64,000 nucleotides of DNA from Diphasiastrum complanatum. Taxonomy: Eukaryota; Streptophyta; Lycopodiopsida; Lycopodiales; Lycopodiaceae. Below, one piece after another: positions 60,222-64,000 of the stretch. The notes beneath the pieces are model-generated. The model saw only the letters and a program-made list of their open reading frames with translations, was not told the DNA's origin and did not search any database. The translations under genes and the position numbers were made by a program. The stretch lies in NCBI GenBank assembly GCA_029204225.1, contig CM055108.1, positions 10,514,293-10,578,292 of the forward strand. Direction: 5' to 3'. The stretch's first letter is position 1. Every line of letters starts with the position of its first letter.

Positions 60222-61848
60222 GCCAAGGACCAAGGGCTAAGGGCCAAAAGTTAAGAGTTAAGAGCCAAGGACCAAGGGCCAGGGGTTAGGGGCCAAGGCT
60301 TAAGGCCTAAGGGCCAAACACTATGGGTCAATGGTGAAAGGCCAAGTGTCTAGGGCCAAGGGCCAAGGGTTAAGCATTAAGGTCCAAGAACCAAGGGTTA
60401 AGGTCCAATGGCCAAGGGTTAAAGGCTAAGAGACAAGGGCTAACGACCAAGGGCAAAGGGCCAAGGGCCAAGGATGAAGGCCAATGGCAAAGGACAAATG
60501 AACAAAGGGTAAGAGCCAAGGGAGAAGGATTTAGAGTTTAGGGCTAGGGGTTTAGGGTTCAGGACTAAGAGTTAAGGATTCAGGATATAGAATTTAGGGT
60601 TTAGAATTTAAAATTTAGGGGTAAGGGCCTAGGATTTAGAGTTTAGAATTTAGGGCTTAGAGTTTAGGGTTTAGATTTTAAGATTTTGGATTTAGGGTTT
60701 AGGATTTAGGGGTTAAGGTTTAGGGTTTAAGATTTAGGGCTTAAAGCTTAAGATTTAGAGTTTATGGCTAAGGGCTAAGGGTTTAGGATTTATGCCTAGG
60801 TTGAGATTTAGGGTTTTGGCTTTAGGATTTAGGGTTCAGGGCTAAGGGCTAAGGGTTTAGGATATAGGATCTAGGGTATAGGGTTTAGGATTGAAAATTT
60901 AGTGCTAAAGGCCTAGCATTTAGGGTTTATTGTATAGGAATTAGGGTTGAGGGCCTAGGGCTTAGGGTTTAAGATTTAGGGCTAAGAGCTTAGGGCTTAG
61001 GCTTTAGGATTTAGGGTTTAGGGCTAGGGGCTTAGGGTTTAGGATTTATGGCTAGGTTAGGGTTTGGAGATAGGGTTTAGGATTTAGGATTAAGGGCTTA
61101 GGATTTAGGATTCAGGATTTAGGGCTAGGGGTTTAGGATTTAGGATTTTGTTAAGGGTTTAGATTTAGGGTTTAGGATTTAGGGAGAAGGATTTAAAATT
61201 TAGGGTTAAGAGTTTAGGGCTAGGGGCTTTGGATTTAGGGCTAAGGGTTAAGGGTTAAGGATTTAGGATTTCGGCTTTAGGGTTTAGGATTTAGATTTTA
61301 GTGCTAGGGGCTTAGGGTATAGGATTTAGTGTTTAGGATTTAGGGCTTAGGGTTTAGGGTTAAGGTCCAAGAATTTAGGGTTCAGATTTTAAATTTTAGA
61401 ATTTAGGATTTAAGGCTTAGGGCTTAGGCTTTAAGCTTTAGGATTTAGGGCTTAGGGTGTCGGATTTAGGGTTTAGGGCTAAGGGCTTAGGGTTTACGAT
61501 TTACGGTTTAGGAGTAGGGGTTTAGGATTTAGGGCTTATGGCTTCGGGCTCAGATTTGGGGCTTAGGGTTTGGGGCTTAGGGCGTAGGGCTAAGGGCCTA
61601 GGATTTAGGATTTAGGATTTAGAGTTTAGGGCTTAGGGTTCAGGGCTAAGGGCTTAGGATTTAGGATTTAGTATTTAGGATTTAGAGTTTAGGATTAAGG
61701 GCCAAGGGTTTAGGGTTTAGGTTTTAGGGCTAAAAGTTAAAGGCCAAGGGTTAAGGACCAAGGATCAAGGGTTAAGGGCCAAGGGCGAAGCACTAAGGGA
61801 GAACGGTAAAAGGCCAAGGGCCCAGACAAAAGATGAAAGGCCAAGGAT
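60222..61848 (+). repeat. Degenerate telomere-like heptamer array
   Basis: About 1.6 kb of variant G-rich 6-8-mers. The core (about 60530-61720) is dominated by GGATTTAGGGTTTAG-like phrases, variants of the plant telomere repeat TTTAGGG. Both edges (60222-60520 and 61720-61848) are instead dominated by GGGCCAA and GGGTTAA variants. No long perfect run exists, so it is an old interstitial array rather than a chromosome end. Confidence 0.9.
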
Positions 61849-61860
61849 TCAATATCAATA

Positions 61861-62349
61861 ATGAAACACTCCACCGGTTCAAGTCCAAGAGCTACCTAGG
61901 CTAAACCAATAGCAATGTCTGCATCAATTAGCATTCCTGGGTCCATCTCTAAGGGGACCACCAGAGAGAGGAACTCAACAAAATTGACCTCCTAAAGCAC
62001 CTGTTCAAACGCATTTTGTTAATAATTCTTCTGATCACTCGTACCAAGCCAACAACACATCCACCTCTAGAAGTTATGCACATTACCACAAAGATCCCTC
62101 ATGTTCCTATCAATGAAATGAATAACCCAACAAGTCCGAAACTCCAGAACTGCTAGCCATCCAAGATGGCAACGCAATCGTGGAAGGGCCAATGAGCAAC
62201 AGATGATTCATATATGGCGAAAATGGTCATTTTATTGTTGATTGTAAAGTCAAAAACCAATACTATGTCGAATGTCTAGAATGTGTACGCAAACATAGCT
62301 TTAAAAATTGCCCCAAGCAACCTAACAAGATCCTACCCACAAGACACAT
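61861..62349 (+). pseudogene. Gypsy gag fragment, second copy
   Basis: 61978-62349 matches 11668-12034 (CTCCTAAAGCACC.GTTCAAAC, CACATCCACCTCTAGAAGTTA, CCGAAACTCCAGAACT.CTAG). It reads as the same decayed zinc-knuckle region with extra stops. A shared stop after the CCAGAACT.C block shows that both descend from an already broken copy or that the stop is part of the family. Confidence 0.8.
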
Positions 62350-63545
62350 GATATGTTATTTGCTGTACTATTTTACAAAAACAAAATCCCTGCTTGCAAC
62401 GAGTCCTTAGGCTGTTCAAGTAAGAGCTGATTCATAATTATAAAATTTTGTCATGTTGTCTTGGCTCATTTCAAACAATCAGAAGATTGGATTATTTTCA
62501 AATGCATATTTCCAGCATATATTTACGTCACTTTTAATTTTGGAACTAGAATTTCCTCGCTCCAAGGATTCACACAATAAGGAGCTCATTGTTGTTCAAT
62601 TTATGAATGGGTTGCTACATTTATGTTGTTTGCTTAATCTACTGGCTAGGTCTCCCTTATTGGATTAATAAACAGATCTCCTACATACAAATTCGTAGTA
62701 ACATTTTCATTGATCAGACAACAACAAACATCATGATGGGTTTTGCATTTAGGCTCTTAAAAACTCAGTTTCTATACTTGAAATTGTTTTCTTGATACTC
62801 TGAAGCAGACGTCCATGATCTCTCCCACTGTATCCAAAGTGCTATCCCTAAAGTTCATATTTTCACGGGTAGTTGTTTTTTCTATTTGCCTTGTCCATGG
62901 TTTCTATGGTGGGGCTTGTGAACTCTGCCTTCAATACCTAAGTTCGTTATATTTATTGATCTCTTTAAAAGTGAAAGCATTTGTTCAGTTAGTTTTTGAA
63001 ACTTTTTTTTGGATTAATACGATACTTAACCATCAGCATCGGCTGCACAACATTCGGAAGAGCAGGGAAGGATACAGCAAGACTGTTGGCATCAGATAGA
63101 AAATGTTCAGGTCAAGATATATTCAAAGAAAGAACTCACAAATACTGAAAAACTACCATGTGAGCCTCAGTTGTTGCATGAAAGCAATTTGAGTCCGTAA
63201 ACTACTACCTAGGCATAAATTGGGAAAAACTTGTCTCTGGTAGCACGTCGCAGGTGCAAAGACGGAATCGTACTCTCATATGGTAGTGATTCAAGTATGG
63301 AGAGTGCCACGACAACAATTATGGTTCAGACATCTTCAATAGTCAATCTTTGACACTAAAAATTCAATCAAACAATCTAGATTCAATAAATTTTGGCTAA
63401 TAAACTTGAAATGAAAAGAACCAACATGAAACAAATTGTACTTTTCTCATTTATTTGAGATTACTAAACTTAGTCATCAATGTGTTGCCAAACCCTAAAT
63501 CCTAAATCAAAAAGTAATAGTATTAGAAAAATCCTCATAATAGAG
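62350..63545. other. Non-coding DNA
   Basis: A 94-codon frame at 62815-63099 is hydrophobic but has no recognised family or gene context, so it is not called. Nothing else seen. Confidence 0.4.
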
Positions 63546-63715
63546 AAGTGCTCGCCATTGTACAATTTATCATAATATTGCTCGCCAAGAAAAAATTCTC
63601 TTTTTGGAGAAGTGTTCGCCATCGTACAATGTATCTTAACATTGCTCGCCAAAATCTGCTCGCCTTGACATGCTCGCCTTGACATGCTCGCCGAGAAATG
63701 CTCGCCAAAAAATCG
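63546..63715 (-). repeat. TGCTCGCC motif cluster with tandem copies
   Basis: CTCGCC or TTCGCC occurs about nine times. A roughly 60-bp unit (TCGCCAT.GTACAAT.TATC.TAA.ATTGCTCGCCAA) is present twice (63551-63590, 63617-63651), followed by TGCTCGCCTTGACA twice. Confidence 0.8.
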
Positions 63716-64000
63716 CGTCCATCCAACTCTTATTTTCGCCTGCTTACTTATTTACAAGTGTACAATGAGTGGTTTTGAAAGAGGACCCCAAACCTCAATA
63801 TAGATGGCTTACAATTTCACTGGAAAAACTCTTTTTTTATGCCTAACATAGATTTATGATGTCTAAATTTTATATTATTACATTATGAAACTTTTCTGTT
63901 ATTTTCTTTTAAATATCTTAATTTCAAGTACATGAAAGTCCAAAAGGCCATGGTCATGGGCTTAAATTGTCAAAAATTCGAAGACTACTAGAAGCTATAT
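63716..64000. other. Non-coding end of window
   Basis: Nothing recognised. Confidence 0.4.

Noticed and set aside
60222-61848. A true chromosome end
   Set aside because: No long perfect TTTAGGG run, and ordinary repeat and gypsy sequence continues on both sides.
62815-63099. A 94-codon hydrophobic protein
   Set aside because: No recognised family, no promoter or neighbour support, and normal length for chance frames in AT-rich DNA.
63546-63715. A CRISPR-like array
   Set aside because: Spacing is irregular, there are only two longer units, and there are no cas genes or prokaryotic context.

Overview
The window looks like nuclear DNA from a land plant with a large, repeat-rich genome. The evidence is layered Ty1/copia and Ty3/gypsy remnants, a LINE remnant, very long (GA)n and (TG)n(GA)n microsatellites, degenerate plant-telomere-like (TTTAGGG) repeats and a plastid-type class-3 lipase gene with a TATA box. 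I cannot name the species; a fern or gymnosperm would fit but this is not proven. No tRNA, rRNA, CRISPR or prokaryotic operon was seen.

Only one gene looks intact: a single-exon, probably plastid phospholipase A1-type lipase (55665-57371). It has a clear TATA-containing promoter. Three broken relatives lie in the same window: a shuffled copy at 16860-19391 (minus), a three-piece deleted copy at 22240-22700 (plus), and a 5' copy at 25388-26153 (plus) cut off by a copia fragment. The first two sit head to head around a roughly 3 kb imperfect palindrome (19620-22456) built from the lipase's own upstream region. The same upstream DNA lies in front of the intact gene.

Layout: 1-2036 copia ruins; 2045-6390 a hairpin-bearing dispersed repeat plus a tandem 613-bp duplication carrying (GA)n tracts; 6391-11660 a nearly complete copia element (one nonsense codon, two frameshifts) and its 3' LTR; 11661-15549 a gypsy fragment split by a roughly 1 kb insertion; 16860-19870 lipase pseudogene with a minimal LTR element (TRIM/SMART-like); 19620-22456 palindrome; 22240-26153 lipase copies and a second copia lineage; 26154-29412 deleted copia copies and a degenerate satellite; 29628-31595 a broken, spliced amino-methyltransferase-like gene; 32985-35300 a deleted copia derivative with a non-pol tail; 35840-39452 gypsy LTR and gag-RT-RNase H without integrase; 39939-42131 a long frame with nine stops and no frameshift; 42676-44213 microsatellites; 44215-47880 a LINE split by a copia LTR; 48870-51450 AT-rich DNA; 51500-54016 a second deleted copia derivative on the minus strand with an uninterrupted 1.5 kb frame; 55060-59130 the intact lipase locus and flanking copia pol ruins; 60222-61848 telomere-like repeats; 61861-62349 a second copy of the gypsy gag fragment.

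Most worth following: (1) the methyltransferase-like pseudogene, whose first three introns are phase-consistent and whose motif order (DIPY before the FxGxG-like motif) is that of beta-class DNA amino-methyltransferases; (2) the two deleted copia derivatives that share a protein-like tail in place of reverse transcriptase; (3) the 52-bp-interior LTR element; (4) the lipase palindrome.
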